DNA of 64,000 nt. Origin: Methylovorus menthalis (GTDB taxonomy: Bacteria; Pseudomonadota; Gammaproteobacteria; Burkholderiales; Methylophilaceae). Below the pieces are notes generated by a model. The model did not search any database, was not told the origin of the DNA, and saw nothing but the letters and a program-made list of their open reading frames with translations. The position numbers and the translations under genes were made by a program. Where the stretch lies: the NCBI RefSeq assembly GCF_020523625.1, contig NZ_JAJAQH010000006.1:1586134-1650133 (forward strand). The letters are read 5' to 3'. The first letter of the stretch is position 1; every line of letters starts with the position of its first letter. Shown here piece after piece: positions 43,281 to 53,250 of this stretch.

Positions 43281-44687
43281 TCAGCCTGCCACGACAGCCG
43301 CAAGCTCTGCAATACTGTGTTCTACATCGGAGCGCTCTGCAATATCCTGCTGCAAAAACGCTTCGATCTTGGTGTGCTTGGCAATCGCCTCGTCAAGTAC
43401 CGGGTCGCTGCCAGCTTCGTATGCTCCTACATTAATCAAATCCGCACTGCGTGTATACCGCGAATTGAGCTGCTTTAACCTTCTTGATAGCTTTTGATGT
43501 TCGGGCAAGGTTATGTTATGCATGGCGCGGCTGATGGATTGCTCGATATCAATCGCGGGGTAATGACCGCTCTCCGCCAGACTGCGACTCAGCACAATAT
43601 GCCCATCCAGAATGGCGCGCGCAGCATCGGCAATCGGGTCCTGCTGGTCATCGCCTTCAGTCAGCACGGTATAAAACGCGGTGATGGAGCCCTCGCCTGG
43701 CCGCCCATTGCCCGCACGCTCCACCAGCGCAGGCAGCTTGGCAAATACCGAAGGCGGATAGCCCTTGGTCGCAGGCGGCTCGCCAATGGCCAGCGCAATC
43801 TCGCGCTGGGCCATGGCGTAGCGCGTCAGCGAATCCATGATTAACAGGACATTTTTACCCTGATTACGGAAAAACTCGGCAATCGCCGTGGCATAGCTGG
43901 CGCCCTGCAAGCGCATCAGCGCGGGCACATCGGCCGGGGCAGCCACCACCACGGAACGGGCCAGGCCATCCGTGCCCAGAATCTGTTCGATAAACTCTTT
44001 TACTTCGCGGCCCCGCTCGCCAATCAGGCCCACCACAATCACGTCGGCCGTGGTGTAGCGCGCCATCATGCCAAGCAGCACGCTCTTGCCCACACCAGAA
44101 CCAGCAAACAGGCCCATGCGCTGGCCACGGCCCACGGTCAGCATGCTGTTGATGGCACGTACGCCCACATCCAGCACATCGGTAATCGGAGCGCGCATCA
44201 GGGGATTAAGCGGACGAGTGTTCAGGGGTACGCTGTTCTGCGTCAACAATGGCCCCAGATCATCCAGCGGACGGCCTGCGCCATCAACCACGCGACCCAG
44301 CAGGCCATCACCTACTGGCAAGTGGCGGGCGCGGTCAGAAGTGCGGCGGCGTGGCGGGTTGGAATGGCTGGGCTTGGGCAAGGCATCGGACACATCCATG
44401 GCAAACACCTTGGCACCAGGGACAATGCCTTCTACCCCGCTTTGGGGCATTAACAAGAGTTTGTCGCCATCAAAGCCCACCACTTCGGCCTCCACGCGGC
44501 GACCTTCGGCCAGCGGCACGACACAGGCGCTGCCGATGGGCAACTTGATACCGACGGCCTCCATCACCAGCCCGGTAAGTTTGGTAATCCGGCCAGCCAC
44601 TTCCAGCGGCTCGACAATTTCCAGTATCTCGCCACAGTCCCGCAGGTAGCGATGCCAGCGTTGGACGTGAGGATTGGCGGCAGTCAT
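43281..44687 (-). CDS. fliI: Flagellum-specific ATPase FliI
   Basis: FliI is the hexameric ATPase of the export apparatus. The 468-residue protein has an F1-beta-like N-terminal domain and the Walker A motif [15 protein letters not shown] near residue 195. Walker B is in [37 protein letters not shown], the type III ATPase signature. The start codon shares one base with the fliH stop (TAATG). Confidence 0.98.
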   Translation of the reverse strand: MTAANPHVQRWHRYLRDCGEILEIVEPLEVAGRITKLTGLVMEAVGIKLPIGSACVVPLAEGRRVEAEVVGFDGDKLLLMPQSGVEGIVPGAKVFAMDVSDALPKPSHSNPPRRRTSDRARHLPVGDGLLGRVVDGAGRPLDDLGPLLTQNSVPLNTRPLNPLMRAPITDVLDVGVRAINSMLTVGRGQRMGLFAGSGVGKSVLLGMMARYTTADVIVVGLIGERGREVKEFIEQILGTDGLARSVVVAAPADVPALMRLQGASYATAIAEFFRNQGKNVLLIMDSLTRYAMAQREIALAIGEPPATKGYPPSVFAKLPALVERAGNGRPGEGSITAFYTVLTEGDDQQDPIADAARAILDGHIVLSRSLAESGHYPAIDIEQSISRAMHNITLPEHQKLSRRLKQLNSRYTRSADLINVGAYEAGSDPVLDEAIAKHTKIEAFLQQDIAERSDVEHSIAELAAVVAG

Positions 44688-45340
44688 TATTTCAGCCAGT
44701 CATTCTGCTGGGAAAGAGCATCGGCAATGCGCTTCCAGCGCACTTCGTTGGTAGCATCAATCTGATTGGCAGCGGTTTCGACGATGCAACCGCCACGCTC
44801 GATATTGCGGTCTTCCTGAATCATCCAGTGGTGCTCGGCAATATCATCCACCAGATAATTTTTCAGGGTTTTGACATCATCCGGGTGCACAAGAATACGG
44901 GCCGGACGCTGCACATAAGGCAGGTAATGGATGGCATCTTTCACCACGCTCAGCACGGCAGTCGAATCGACTTCGATCTTGGTCTTCAGCATGGCCTTGG
45001 ATAGATCGAGCGCCAGGGCCAGCAGTTGCTCGCCAACAGCTTCATCGGAGGCGGACATGGCTTCCGTCAGGGAATTAAGCAGGGTTTCCAGCTGGGTACG
45101 CTCGGCCTGGGCATGCTCCATAGCCTGCGCCATGCCGGCGGCATAACCCTCTTCCAGCCCCTTGGCGTAGCCTTCCTGCCGTAGCTTGTCTATCATCTGC
45201 GCCAGCTTGGCGCTGTCCGCTTCTTTTTCTTCGCGCGATTTGCCAACCGCCATCGGCTTGGGCTTATCCTCGGCAAACGAAGATAGCTCCCAGCGCTGGT
45301 ACGCAGTCTGTTTTTCCTTGGGGATGGTGGCGTTAGACAT
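44687..45340 (-). CDS. fliH: Flagellar export ATPase regulator FliH
   Basis: FliH is the stator-like negative regulator that links FliI to the C ring. The 217-residue protein has a polar N-terminal part, a helical region with a Gly/Ala-spaced pattern ([27 protein letters not shown]) that recalls the FliH GxxxG-type repeats, and the C-terminal V-ATPase E-subunit-like domain ([31 protein letters not shown]). It overlaps fliG by 8 nt. Confidence 0.96.
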   Translation of the reverse strand: MSNATIPKEKQTAYQRWELSSFAEDKPKPMAVGKSREEKEADSAKLAQMIDKLRQEGYAKGLEEGYAAGMAQAMEHAQAERTQLETLLNSLTEAMSASDEAVGEQLLALALDLSKAMLKTKIEVDSTAVLSVVKDAIHYLPYVQRPARILVHPDDVKTLKNYLVDDIAEHHWMIQEDRNIERGGCIVETAANQIDATNEVRWKRIADALSQQNDWLK

Positions 45341-46328
45341 ATGCCTCGTCGCCCTTGCCGCCCAAGATTATCTGACCTTCGTCGGCCAAGCGGCGGATGA
45401 TCTGCAGGATCTGCTTCTGCTGCGCCTCGACTTCGGAAAGCTTGACCGGCCCCTTGGTTTCGAGGTCTTCACGCATCATTTCAGCCGCACGGCTGGACAT
45501 GTTCTTGAATATCTTGTCGCGCAGCTCTTGTGTCGCGCCCTTCAGCGCCACAATGAGAGTCTCGGACTGCACTTCGCGCAGCATGACCTGGATGCCCTTG
45601 TCGTCGATATCGATGACGTTATCGAAGACAAACATCTCGTCCATGATCTTTTGCGCCATGTCTTCATCATAGCTTTTGAGACCTTCCATGACGCTGGCTT
45701 CGTTGTCGCCGCCCAAAAAGTTCATGATCTCGGCAGCGGCCTTGATGCCGCCCATCTGCTGCTTCTTCAGGCTTTCGTTGCCGGTCAAGAGCTTGGTCAT
45801 CACTTCATTCAGCTCGCGCAGCGCTACCGGCTTGACGCCATCCAGCGTGGCAATGCGCAGCATCACATCCTGCCGCAGGCGATCAGTAAAGTTGCTCAAG
45901 ACTTCGGCGGATTGATCGGGCTCCAGATGCACCAGGATAGTGGCGATGATCTGGGGGTGTTCGTTCTTGATGAATTCCGCCACTGTCTGCGCATCCATCC
46001 ATTTCAGGCTTTCAATGCCGCTGGCGTCGCGCGTTTGCAGAATGCGGTTCAGCAGACCCGCCGCTTTATCGTCGCCCAGCGCCTTGGTCAGCACCGAGCG
46101 GATGTATTCGTCGGAATCCAGGCCGATGGAGGTTTTCTGGTCGGCGATATCGAGAAACTCGGTGACCACGGCTTCAATCTGATCATGTTCGACAGATTTC
46201 ATGCCCGCCATGGCCGTGCCCAGTTTCTGCACCTCTTTCGGGCTCAGAAACTTCATTACTTCCGCCGCCTCATCCTCCCCCAATGCGAGCATGAGGATTG
46301 CGCTTTTCATCACGCCATCGTCACTCAT
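45333..46328 (-). CDS. fliG: Flagellar motor switch protein FliG
   Basis: FliG is the rotor protein that contacts the stators. The 331-residue protein has the EHPQ motif (EFIKNEHPQIIATILVHLEPDQSAEVLSNF) near residue 124. The torque helix has the charged residues (ERD equivalents) around QELRDKIFKNMSSRAAEMMREDLETKGPVKLSEVEAQQKQILQ. It overlaps both neighbours: 4 nt with fliF upstream and 8 nt with fliH downstream. Confidence 0.98.
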   Translation of the reverse strand: MSDDGVMKSAILMLALGEDEAAEVMKFLSPKEVQKLGTAMAGMKSVEHDQIEAVVTEFLDIADQKTSIGLDSDEYIRSVLTKALGDDKAAGLLNRILQTRDASGIESLKWMDAQTVAEFIKNEHPQIIATILVHLEPDQSAEVLSNFTDRLRQDVMLRIATLDGVKPVALRELNEVMTKLLTGNESLKKQQMGGIKAAAEIMNFLGGDNEASVMEGLKSYDEDMAQKIMDEMFVFDNVIDIDDKGIQVMLREVQSETLIVALKGATQELRDKIFKNMSSRAAEMMREDLETKGPVKLSEVEAQQKQILQIIRRLADEGQIILGGKGDEAYV

Positions 46329-48067
46329 TCTTTACTCACCCAATTCGTTACCAAACTAGCGACCAGTTTAGGGTTTTCCTTGGCCAGCTGTTTGGCAGCT
46401 TCCAGATTTTGTTCGTAGCCCTTGGCGGCGAGCTTTCTCGGCACACCCACCATGTTTTCACCCTCCGCTCCCTCAGCGGCGCCACTCAGCGTCACCACGG
46501 CATCATCATCGCCGGGCGCGGGCAAGGCATCCTTTTGATCCGACTTTACCAGCTTTTGCATCATCGGTTTCATCAGTTTACGATAAAGCAGGAAGATTAC
46601 CAGCAGGCCTGCCGCCATCTTCAGCCACTCTTTTGCCATCTCGATGTTTTCTGGCTGCTTCCACAGTGGCAGGTCAGGGATCGCTTCGATCTGTTCACCG
46701 GCAAACGAGCTGTTGACGACCGTCAGCGAATCGCCGCGTTCCTGGTTAAAGCCCATGGCCTGCTTGGCAAGATCGCTGATCTCGGTTTTCTCGGCATCGG
46801 TCAGTGGACGGTTAGTCACCTTGCCATTCTTGTCCACCACCTGCTTGTGATTCACCACCACGGCCACGGTCAGGCGTTTGACGCCGCCCATGGGTTGCTG
46901 CACATAGCGGATGGTCTTATCCAGCTCGTAATTGGTGGTGACATTCTTTTGCGAATTGACTGGCACGGCAGGGGCAGCGTTAGCAGCATTGGCATTGTTG
47001 GCCGCATTGGCAGGCGCACCAGCCCCCGGCGCACCGGCATTGGCGGGAACAGCGGTATTCAGTGGTGCCGTGGCAGGCGCTGGTGGCTGGTTGGACAGCG
47101 CACCAGGAACACCACCCGCACCAGCAGGCGAGGTGCTTTGCGATTCATTGGATTGCTGGCTGCGCACCGACATGGCATCCGGCGCCTGATTGGGGCGATA
47201 GGTTTCGGCGGCCTGCTCCTGAGTAGAGAAGTCGACTTCGGCACTCGCTTCGGCATGCACGTTCCTGGCACCGACCATAGGCGCGATGATGGATTCGACA
47301 CGGCGCACGATATTCTGCTGCAGCTCATCTACATACTTGAGCTGGGTAGGATCGAGGTTATTGCGACCGCCTTTTTTGTCGGTATCGGATAAGAGATTGC
47401 CGTTCTGGTCGACCACGGTCACATTGGCAATAGGCAGCTCAGGCACGCTGCTGGCCACCAGATGCACGATGGCGCTGACTTGCTGCTGATCCAGCATGCG
47501 GCCTGGACGCAGATTGAGCAATACACTGGCGGTAGGCTTTTGCTGATCACGCACAAAAACGGATGGCTTGGGAATCGCGAGGTGAATACGGGCAACCTCC
47601 ACGGCAGAGATGGTCTGGATGCTGCGCTCCAGCTCGCCTTCGAGGCCGCGCTGGAAATTCACCTGCTCAACAAACTGGGAAACACCGAATTTCTGGTTTT
47701 CAAGCAGCTCAAAGCCAATATTGCCGCCCTTGGGCAAGCCTTGGGCAGCCAGCTTGAGCCGCACTTGATGCACTTGCGAAGCAGGCACCAGAATGGCAGT
47801 GCCACTTTCGGAAAACTTGTAGGGGATGTTCATCTGCTCAAGGGAGGCCACAATGGCGCCGCCATCCTTGTCCGCATAGTTGGAAAACAGGACACGGTAT
47901 TCAGGTTGCTGGCTCCAGAGCCAGAACACCACCATGACAGCCACCACAGCGGCAACGCCAAGTGCCAGCAAAACCTTGTTGGTCAATACAGCCGTGTTCT
48001 GCCCAAATATGCCAGTGGGGGCAGCTTCAACAACGGCGTCAGGTGCTGCAGCCATATCCATCTCCAA
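46325..48067 (-). CDS. fliF: Flagellar M-ring protein FliF
   Basis: FliF forms the MS ring, the base on which rotor and export gate assemble. The 580-residue protein has two membrane segments (about 27-50, VLLALGVAAVVAVMVVFWLW, and near 460-480). Between them lie ring-building motifs (EYRVLFSNYADKDGGAIVASLEQMNIPY) and an Asn/Ala/Pro-rich insert of about 60 residues at about 310-365. The FliG-binding tail is at the C-terminus. It is the first gene of the leftward fli run and diverges from fliE across 200 bp in which I found no clear promoter. Confidence 0.98.
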   Translation of the reverse strand: MEMDMAAAPDAVVEAAPTGIFGQNTAVLTNKVLLALGVAAVVAVMVVFWLWSQQPEYRVLFSNYADKDGGAIVASLEQMNIPYKFSESGTAILVPASQVHQVRLKLAAQGLPKGGNIGFELLENQKFGVSQFVEQVNFQRGLEGELERSIQTISAVEVARIHLAIPKPSVFVRDQQKPTASVLLNLRPGRMLDQQQVSAIVHLVASSVPELPIANVTVVDQNGNLLSDTDKKGGRNNLDPTQLKYVDELQQNIVRRVESIIAPMVGARNVHAEASAEVDFSTQEQAAETYRPNQAPDAMSVRSQQSNESQSTSPAGAGGVPGALSNQPPAPATAPLNTAVPANAGAPGAGAPANAANNANAANAAPAVPVNSQKNVTTNYELDKTIRYVQQPMGGVKRLTVAVVVNHKQVVDKNGKVTNRPLTDAEKTEISDLAKQAMGFNQERGDSLTVVNSSFAGEQIEAIPDLPLWKQPENIEMAKEWLKMAAGLLVIFLLYRKLMKPMMQKLVKSDQKDALPAPGDDDAVVTLSGAAEGAEGENMVGVPRKLAAKGYEQNLEAAKQLAKENPKLVASLVTNWVSKE

Positions 48068-48267
48068 TTTAAAACGCGCTCGAGTGTCAGTGGGCTTATA
48101 TTCACCGCACCCCCTTGAGCAGGGATTACCGATTGCAGGTCATTATCATCGCATCCGCCATTTTCAAATGATGGAATAGAGCGAATTTCACTGGTTTATT
48201 TGGGGGCTGACTGGATGAGGGGAATGATACATTAGCTTCGTAGCATTCCCTATGCAGCGAGGACAAG

Positions 48268-48621
48268 ATGGCCATTAACGGAATAGATTCCAGCAGGATA
48301 GAATCCATGCTGGCGCAGATCAGAGCAGCAACGCAGAAGCCAGCCATGGCGCCTGTGGCCGAGACCACGCCTGCCACCAACGCGCAAAGCACGCCAAAAG
48401 TCGACTTTGCTGAAACGCTAAAGGCCAGCCTGAATCAGGTGAACCAGTCGCAACTGGAAGCCGAGCGCCTCGGCAAGAATTTCGCCATGGGCGATGATTC
48501 GGTCAGCTTGTCCGATGTCATGATTGCCGGGCAGAAAGCCAACATTTCGTTCCAAGCCACCTTGCAGGTACGGAACAAACTGGTGTCCGCTTATCAGGAC
48601 ATCATGAACATGCAGGTATAA
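48268..48621 (+). CDS. fliE: Flagellar hook-basal body adaptor FliE
   Basis: FliE joins the MS ring to the rod. The 117-residue protein has the conserved C-terminal region MIAGQKANISFQATLQVRNKLVSAYQDIMNMQV and a Gln/Ala/Thr-rich N-terminal half (SSRIESMLAQIRAATQKP). GAGGAC precedes the ATG. It diverges from fliF, the common arrangement, and converges on the FlhB-like gene with a 21-bp gap. Confidence 0.97.
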   Translation: MAINGIDSSRIESMLAQIRAATQKPAMAPVAETTPATNAQSTPKVDFAETLKASLNQVNQSQLEAERLGKNFAMGDDSVSLSDVMIAGQKANISFQATLQVRNKLVSAYQDIMNMQV

Positions 48622-48642
48622 GCCGTTTAAGGGATCAACATC

Positions 48643-48948
48643 TCAGGGGTGGTATTGCGGCGGCTCCGCCTCTGCATCCTGCTCCAGCCGATAAAGCCAA
48701 GCCAGAATTTCCGCAATCGCCATATAGAGTTTGGGCGGGATATGGTCGTCCAGGTCAATCTGCATCAGCAAGGACACCAGCTCCTTGGATTCATGCACAA
48801 ACACATCATGTTCACGCGCCCGCGCAATAATCTGCTCGGCTACCAGCCCGCGGCCTTTGGCCACTACCCGTGGCGCAAAATCCCCGGTCTCGTAGGCTAG
48901 TGCTATCGCCTGCTGGGTAAGCCGCGCTTCGGCCGGTTTATTCGCCAT
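48643..48948 (-). CDS. Stand-alone FlhB C-terminal domain protein (FhlB-type)
   Basis: The 101-residue protein matches the cytoplasmic domain of FlhB after the autocleavage site: ALAYETGDFAPRVVAKGRGLVAEQIIARAREHDVFVHESKELVSLLMQIDLDDHIPPKLYMAIAEILAWLY. It has no membrane part and no NPTH. Such proteins are known from other flagellates and can partly replace the cleaved FlhB tail. ATG 48948 gives the usual MANKP start and overlaps the FliK-like gene by 11 nt. Full-length FlhB is encoded at 15408-16562, so this is a paralogue. Its function is likely in export switching, not proven. Confidence 0.88.
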   Translation of the reverse strand: MANKPAEARLTQQAIALAYETGDFAPRVVAKGRGLVAEQIIARAREHDVFVHESKELVSLLMQIDLDDHIPPKLYMAIAEILAWLYRLEQDAEAEPPQYHP

Positions 48949-50053
48949 CACGCACCACCACCAGGGCATCCACTGTTTGCCCGCTTTGTTCCAATGCCTC
49001 GAACAGCTGATGCCGACGCGCGCGCATGGTTTGCAGCGTATCGATCTGCTGCGCTTGCAACTGTATGCTCATATGCCCATTTATCACGCGCAGGCGGGCG
49101 CTGACGCGCCCTAGCTGCGGCAGGTCCAGCGTCAATTCGCTGCTGACTTCAGGTTCGTAATCCAGCTGTGCAGTGGCATGATCGGTCGCCGTGTCATTCT
49201 GATTGCCCCGCTGCTCCACCGGCACCGCTGGCGGTTGGTAAAGCAGGGGCTGATTGAGTGACGGATTCGGCAACATCGACTGTTGCAGGGGCGATGGCTG
49301 GTTAAACGCCTGCGCTTGTGCCGCAGATGCCGATGACGCCTGTGCCTGTTGCTGGGCTTGTTGTTGCACTTCCACCGACCAGTTCATCTGCTGGCCAGGC
49401 CATACCTCACCGCGCCAGTTCACACGGCTGTTTTCCAGTACGGAAAGCTGCTGTGGCAACAACATGGTACCGGCATTGGAATTGGGCTGGTTCTGCGGCT
49501 CTTGCAAGATGGCAGCGAGGGGACGCCCGCCTTCGGCAAACGCTTTAAGATGGGATTCGTAAAAGAGACCCGTGAGGGTGAGCGCCTGCTTGAGATCTTG
49601 CGCCATTTGCTGCGGGGCCTGGGGCGACTGGGTGACAACACCTGTCGCTTCAAACCGGGTCGGGACGCCCTGCTTCTGGGCTTCCTGCAATTTGCTGTCG
49701 ATGAGACGGGCGGCGGAACTGAGGGCAATGTCGGGCTCAGCTTCAGCGGTGAGCTGAGACATGAGCTGGAAGGTGGGCGTGGGGGTTTCATCCAGAAAAC
49801 GCAGGGTGAGATTCTGACCAATCTTGGCTTGGGACCCCAGGTCCATCTTGAGCAGCGTACCACCGACATCCACATTGAAATGGCGAGAGTCGGCGCGGGA
49901 CATCACCTGGGCCAGATAGTCCTGGCCCTTGATGAATTGATTGAAACGAAAATCGACATCCTGAACAGTATCGGCAACCCTGACAGTAGGCAGCGTCTGG
50001 GTTACGCGGCTAACCGGCGCAACCCCTGGATTATCCGATAACTTGATCAGCAT
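48938..50053 (-). CDS. FliK-like protein with C-terminal hook-length-control domain
   Basis: The 371-residue protein has a Gln-rich middle (VEVQQQAQQQAQASSASAAQAQAFNQ) and a C-terminal domain of the FliK family (SSELTLDLPQLGRVSARLRVINGHMSIQLQAQQIDTLQTMRARRHQLFEALEQSG). It differs strongly from the main FliK at 41543-42784. It lies next to an FlhB C-terminal paralogue and overlaps it by 11 nt, so the pair may form a secondary specificity module. The start is ATG 50053, 9 nt after fliT. Exact role unknown. Confidence 0.85.
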   Translation of the reverse strand: MLIKLSDNPGVAPVSRVTQTLPTVRVADTVQDVDFRFNQFIKGQDYLAQVMSRADSRHFNVDVGGTLLKMDLGSQAKIGQNLTLRFLDETPTPTFQLMSQLTAEAEPDIALSSAARLIDSKLQEAQKQGVPTRFEATGVVTQSPQAPQQMAQDLKQALTLTGLFYESHLKAFAEGGRPLAAILQEPQNQPNSNAGTMLLPQQLSVLENSRVNWRGEVWPGQQMNWSVEVQQQAQQQAQASSASAAQAQAFNQPSPLQQSMLPNPSLNQPLLYQPPAVPVEQRGNQNDTATDHATAQLDYEPEVSSELTLDLPQLGRVSARLRVINGHMSIQLQAQQIDTLQTMRARRHQLFEALEQSGQTVDALVVVRDGE

Positions 50054-50062
50054 GGCAGTTCA

Positions 50063-50389
50063 TTACTGCCGATAACTGTTACCGAGTCGGCGCTCGTTGC
50101 TGTTGCTGCTGATCATGGCAGACAGCTTGACCATCCAGGGGTCAACCAGATTGCGGATTTCACGGTCATCGGCCAGGATTTTCTTGATGCTGGCGATCTT
50201 GCGCTGCAAGGATGGTCCGCTCAAGTGCTCTTCGGTGCAGGATTTCAGTTGCTGCACAAAATCCGCGCAACGCTGCTCCAGCTGTGCCAAGCGCTCCCAG
50301 TCATGTTCGCGCGCTGCCAGCAGCATTTCGCCAGTGACATCGGCCACAGACTCGTAGATTTCAACTTCCATGGATTCGCTCATCATCAT
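50063..50389 (-). CDS. fliT: FliT-type flagellar chaperone
   Basis: FliT chaperones the filament cap FliD and, in enterics, also binds FlhDC. The 108-residue helical protein (MLLAAREHDWERLAQLEQRCADFVQQLKS; RKIASIKKILADDREIRNLVDPW) follows fliS directly. Three ATGs lie in a row at 50389, 50386 and 50383; the first overlaps the fliS stop (ATGA), and the third has a better distance to AAAGG. FlhDC is present in this genome, so the anti-FlhDC role is possible. Confidence 0.88.
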   Translation of the reverse strand: MMMSESMEVEIYESVADVTGEMLLAAREHDWERLAQLEQRCADFVQQLKSCTEEHLSGPSLQRKIASIKKILADDREIRNLVDPWMVKLSAMISSNSNERRLGNSYRQ

Positions 50390-50826
50390 GCCTTTGCGTA
50401 ATTTTGTACACGCTGAAACTGGTTGCCTTCAGGCGCCACCTGGGTACCAATGGTTTCCCAGGCACTCTTGAGATCCCCCAACAGGCGTATGACTTCCTGT
50501 ATCAGCGATGAATCATTTTTAATATTGGCCATATAAAGACGGTCGCTCATATAGCCGTACAGCGCATCCAAACTGGTGGCAATCTCGCCGCCGGCTTTTT
50601 TATCCAGACTCAGGCGCAAACCACTTTCGATAATCATGATCGCCTTGGAAATCATGGCTCCCTTGCGCTCGAAATCTTTGGAGTCGATATGCATGACAGC
50701 GGTATGGCAGGCCGTCATTGCACCTTCATATAACATCACTACCAGTTTGTGAGGGTCAGCGGATACGACGCCGGTTTCAACACCGACCCGGGAATATTCA
50801 TTCACACCACGACTAGAGCCGAACAT
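50386..50826 (-). CDS. fliS: Flagellin export chaperone FliS
   Basis: FliS binds the flagellin C-terminus and prevents premature assembly. The 146-residue protein has the family hallmark GVETGVVSADPHKLVVMLYEGAMTACHTAV and the C-terminal LYMANIKNDSSLIQEVIRLLGDLKSAWETIG. It sits between fliD and fliT, the typical fliDST order. Confidence 0.97.
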   Translation of the reverse strand: MFGSSRGVNEYSRVGVETGVVSADPHKLVVMLYEGAMTACHTAVMHIDSKDFERKGAMISKAIMIIESGLRLSLDKKAGGEIATSLDALYGYMSDRLYMANIKNDSSLIQEVIRLLGDLKSAWETIGTQVAPEGNQFQRVQNYAKA

Positions 50827-50852
50827 AATCTTTATTCCTTAAATGGCAGGGG

Positions 50853-52844
50853 TTAACTGTTTGCCGAAATCTGGGCGAGCTGTTGAGTCAGGTAACTACT
50901 TGTCGTTTTCATGCTGGCGATCAGGGTATCCAGTGCACTGAACTGCGCGCGGTAGCGTTTTTCAATCGCGTCGAGACGATCATTCAAGGCATCCTCCTGT
51001 TTAGTCAGACGTGTTACCGAATTGTTCAGGCCATCGGTACGGGTGGCGAGCAAACCATCGTCACTCAGCAGATTGGCCGTCACTTCATTCAACTGACTGG
51101 CAAAGCCCTTGCTAAAGGTGATGGTGCCGCGACTACCGGTACTGCCGCCCAGAATCTTGACGAACAACCCTTCGGAAGCATCTCCAGTAGCGCCCTTCAA
51201 GCTCTGGCCAGTGCCGGTTGCTGCTACGCCATTAATCGATCCTGCGACATTCACGCCCGTCGTGGAGGTGGCACTGCCAAACAGGTCGCTGGCGCCATTG
51301 CCGCCATTCAGCGTAATTCGCGAATCAGAACCATAGCTGGGGGAAGTGATCATCAATGCACCACTGCCATCCACGCCAATCTGGGCCAGCGAACCGGCAC
51401 TCACCAGCTGCTGCTGCACCTGGTCAGCTAATGCCTGTGTGCTGGCATAGGTGCCTGCAGCCAGGGTAATACTGTAATCCTTGCCATCAATGGCAAAGGT
51501 CACCTTATCGTTGCTGCCTGCGGTAATCGTCAGGTTGGGTGCACCACCGCCCAGCATGGTGCCCTGAGTTGCCAGCTGCGTCACAGTCACTGCATAGGTC
51601 CCAGCCTTGGTGGCCGTGGAGCTGCCGCCATAGGAGGTCAGAGCGTCGGTGGTCGTACCACTAGCGCCAAACAGTTTGGAAATATCTGAAAAATTAGTTT
51701 CCAGTGCGGTTTTAAGCTTGGTGCTGTCCAATGCCAGCTTGCCATCGCGCTGAAAGCCGACGCCAATCTGCGACAGCGTGCTGTAAGTGCTTGTGCCGTC
51801 AATGGTCTGGGTAAAAATGCTCTTCATCTGGGTGGAGATCGAGCGTGCGCCAGAATCCCCCAGCAATACGCCAGACTTGGTGCTATCTGTCGCATTGAAA
51901 TTGGTGAGGTTGCGAATCGTGGTATCAAGTGCATTGTAGGCATCGACAAACGCCTGCACGTTCTTGACGATACCATCGGTATCTGTGGCCACATTCAGGT
52001 TGGTAGCCGTGCCGGTGCCCGCCTTGAGCAGATTGAGGGTCACCCCCTGAATCGCGTCGGTAATGGTATTGCTGGACTTGGTGACACTGATGCCATCCAC
52101 CGTCAGCAAGGCATTGGTAGCGGCCTGACTCTGCGTCATGTTTTTGCCCGAGCCTGCGGTGCTGGTCGGGTCATATGCCAGCTGCGAAAGCCCGCTGGCA
52201 TCGCTGCTGTTGCCATCGCTATCGGTCACGCTGATCTTGACGCTACTGGATGCGCCCGTCTCTTTGGAGGTAATCACCAGACGCGAGCCATTGGCAGAGC
52301 CGTCATTCACAATGGAAGCCGTCACACCGGCATTCGCGGAATTGATCGCATCACGAACGCCTGCCAACGTATTGTTGGAGGAATCGATGGTAATGCTCGC
52401 CCCGGCTTTGCTGCCGTTGACGCTAAATGTATTGGTAGTGCTGTTGTATTCGCCAAAGCTGATCTCAAGCGTACCGCTACCGATCACGGCGTTGGTCGAA
52501 GAAAAACCTGAAGAAGCGATCTTGTGTGCTTGTGCAAGCTGGGTCACATTGATCGAATAATTGCCAACAGTAGCGCTGCCTGTTGCAGTAGCACTGAAAA
52601 GGCTGGTATCACTGGAGGTTGCCGTTTGCAGGTTGAACTTGGAGGCTGTCGCCAGACTGCTAATCGTCGTCTGGAAGGTAGACAACGCACTTTTCAGCGT
52701 GCCATACGCAGAGATCTTGGATTGCGTGGCGGTCTTTTGCGCGGTTACTTGGGTAAGAGGGCCTTTTTCCGCGTTGACTAATGCCGTCACCCAGGTCTCG
52801 AGCTCCAGTCCGGAGCCAGTTCCTAATCCTGTCAATGTCGCCAT
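50853..52844 (-). CDS. fliD: Flagellar filament cap protein FliD
   Basis: FliD caps the filament and folds flagellin subunits into place. The 663-residue protein has the conserved N-terminal region (GLGTGSGLELETWVTALVNAEKGPL) and the C-terminal FliD domain (TRTDGLNNSVTRLTKQEDALNDRLDAIEKRYRAQFSALDTLIASM). The middle is Thr/Ser/Gly-rich and longer than in enteric FliD (468). GGAGAGGA precedes the ATG. flaG lies 22 nt upstream. Confidence 0.97.
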   Translation of the reverse strand: MATLTGLGTGSGLELETWVTALVNAEKGPLTQVTAQKTATQSKISAYGTLKSALSTFQTTISSLATASKFNLQTATSSDTSLFSATATGSATVGNYSINVTQLAQAHKIASSGFSSTNAVIGSGTLEISFGEYNSTTNTFSVNGSKAGASITIDSSNNTLAGVRDAINSANAGVTASIVNDGSANGSRLVITSKETGASSSVKISVTDSDGNSSDASGLSQLAYDPTSTAGSGKNMTQSQAATNALLTVDGISVTKSSNTITDAIQGVTLNLLKAGTGTATNLNVATDTDGIVKNVQAFVDAYNALDTTIRNLTNFNATDSTKSGVLLGDSGARSISTQMKSIFTQTIDGTSTYSTLSQIGVGFQRDGKLALDSTKLKTALETNFSDISKLFGASGTTTDALTSYGGSSTATKAGTYAVTVTQLATQGTMLGGGAPNLTITAGSNDKVTFAIDGKDYSITLAAGTYASTQALADQVQQQLVSAGSLAQIGVDGSGALMITSPSYGSDSRITLNGGNGASDLFGSATSTTGVNVAGSINGVAATGTGQSLKGATGDASEGLFVKILGGSTGSRGTITFSKGFASQLNEVTANLLSDDGLLATRTDGLNNSVTRLTKQEDALNDRLDAIEKRYRAQFSALDTLIASMKTTSSYLTQQLAQISANS

Positions 52845-52866
52845 AATCCTCTCCTACCTATCGGCA

Positions 52867-53229
52867 TCAAGCCGTTTGTTTAATAACCAGACCCTGCAGT
52901 TTGTCGAGCGTCTTGGAAATCGCCAATACTTCTTCGTTGGGGATTTGCCGCAACACCTTGTTTGTTTCTGTATCCACGACTTTCACCACCACTTTTCCAG
53001 AATCCTGATCCATGGAAAATTGCACACTTTGTGCCACGGGTGAAATAAAACTGTTCAGCGTTTTTACAGCCGCTGCAATATCCTTATCACTCGCTGTCTT
53101 GTTGGTGTCGTTTTGCGCAGCCGTCGTTTGGGCTGGTGCTGACACTGTCGCTGCTGCTCTTCCACCGCCCAGACCCTGGGGGCTGCTGCTAGCGCCATAT
53201 GTATATGCATTTATATTTGCGATCGACAT
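52867..53229 (-). CDS. flaG: FlaG-type flagellar protein
   Basis: FlaG proteins influence filament length; the mechanism is unclear. The 120-residue protein has the conserved C-terminal core VQFSMDQDSGKVVVKVVDTETNKVLRQIPNEEVLAISKTLDKLQGLVI and a variable Ala/Thr-rich N-terminal half. AAGGAG lies 7 nt before the ATG. It sits between fliC and fliD with a hairpin upstream, and there is no promoter that I can see, so it is likely read from the fliC promoter. Confidence 0.93.
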   Translation of the reverse strand: MSIANINAYTYGASSSPQGLGGGRAAATVSAPAQTTAAQNDTNKTASDKDIAAAVKTLNSFISPVAQSVQFSMDQDSGKVVVKVVDTETNKVLRQIPNEEVLAISKTLDKLQGLVIKQTA

Positions 53230-53250
53230 TTTTAGCTCCTTTGTGTGAAT

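Noticed and set aside
45186-46418. 410-codon plus-strand frame over fliG and fliH
   Set aside because: Antisense to two genes with clear motifs; a composition artefact.
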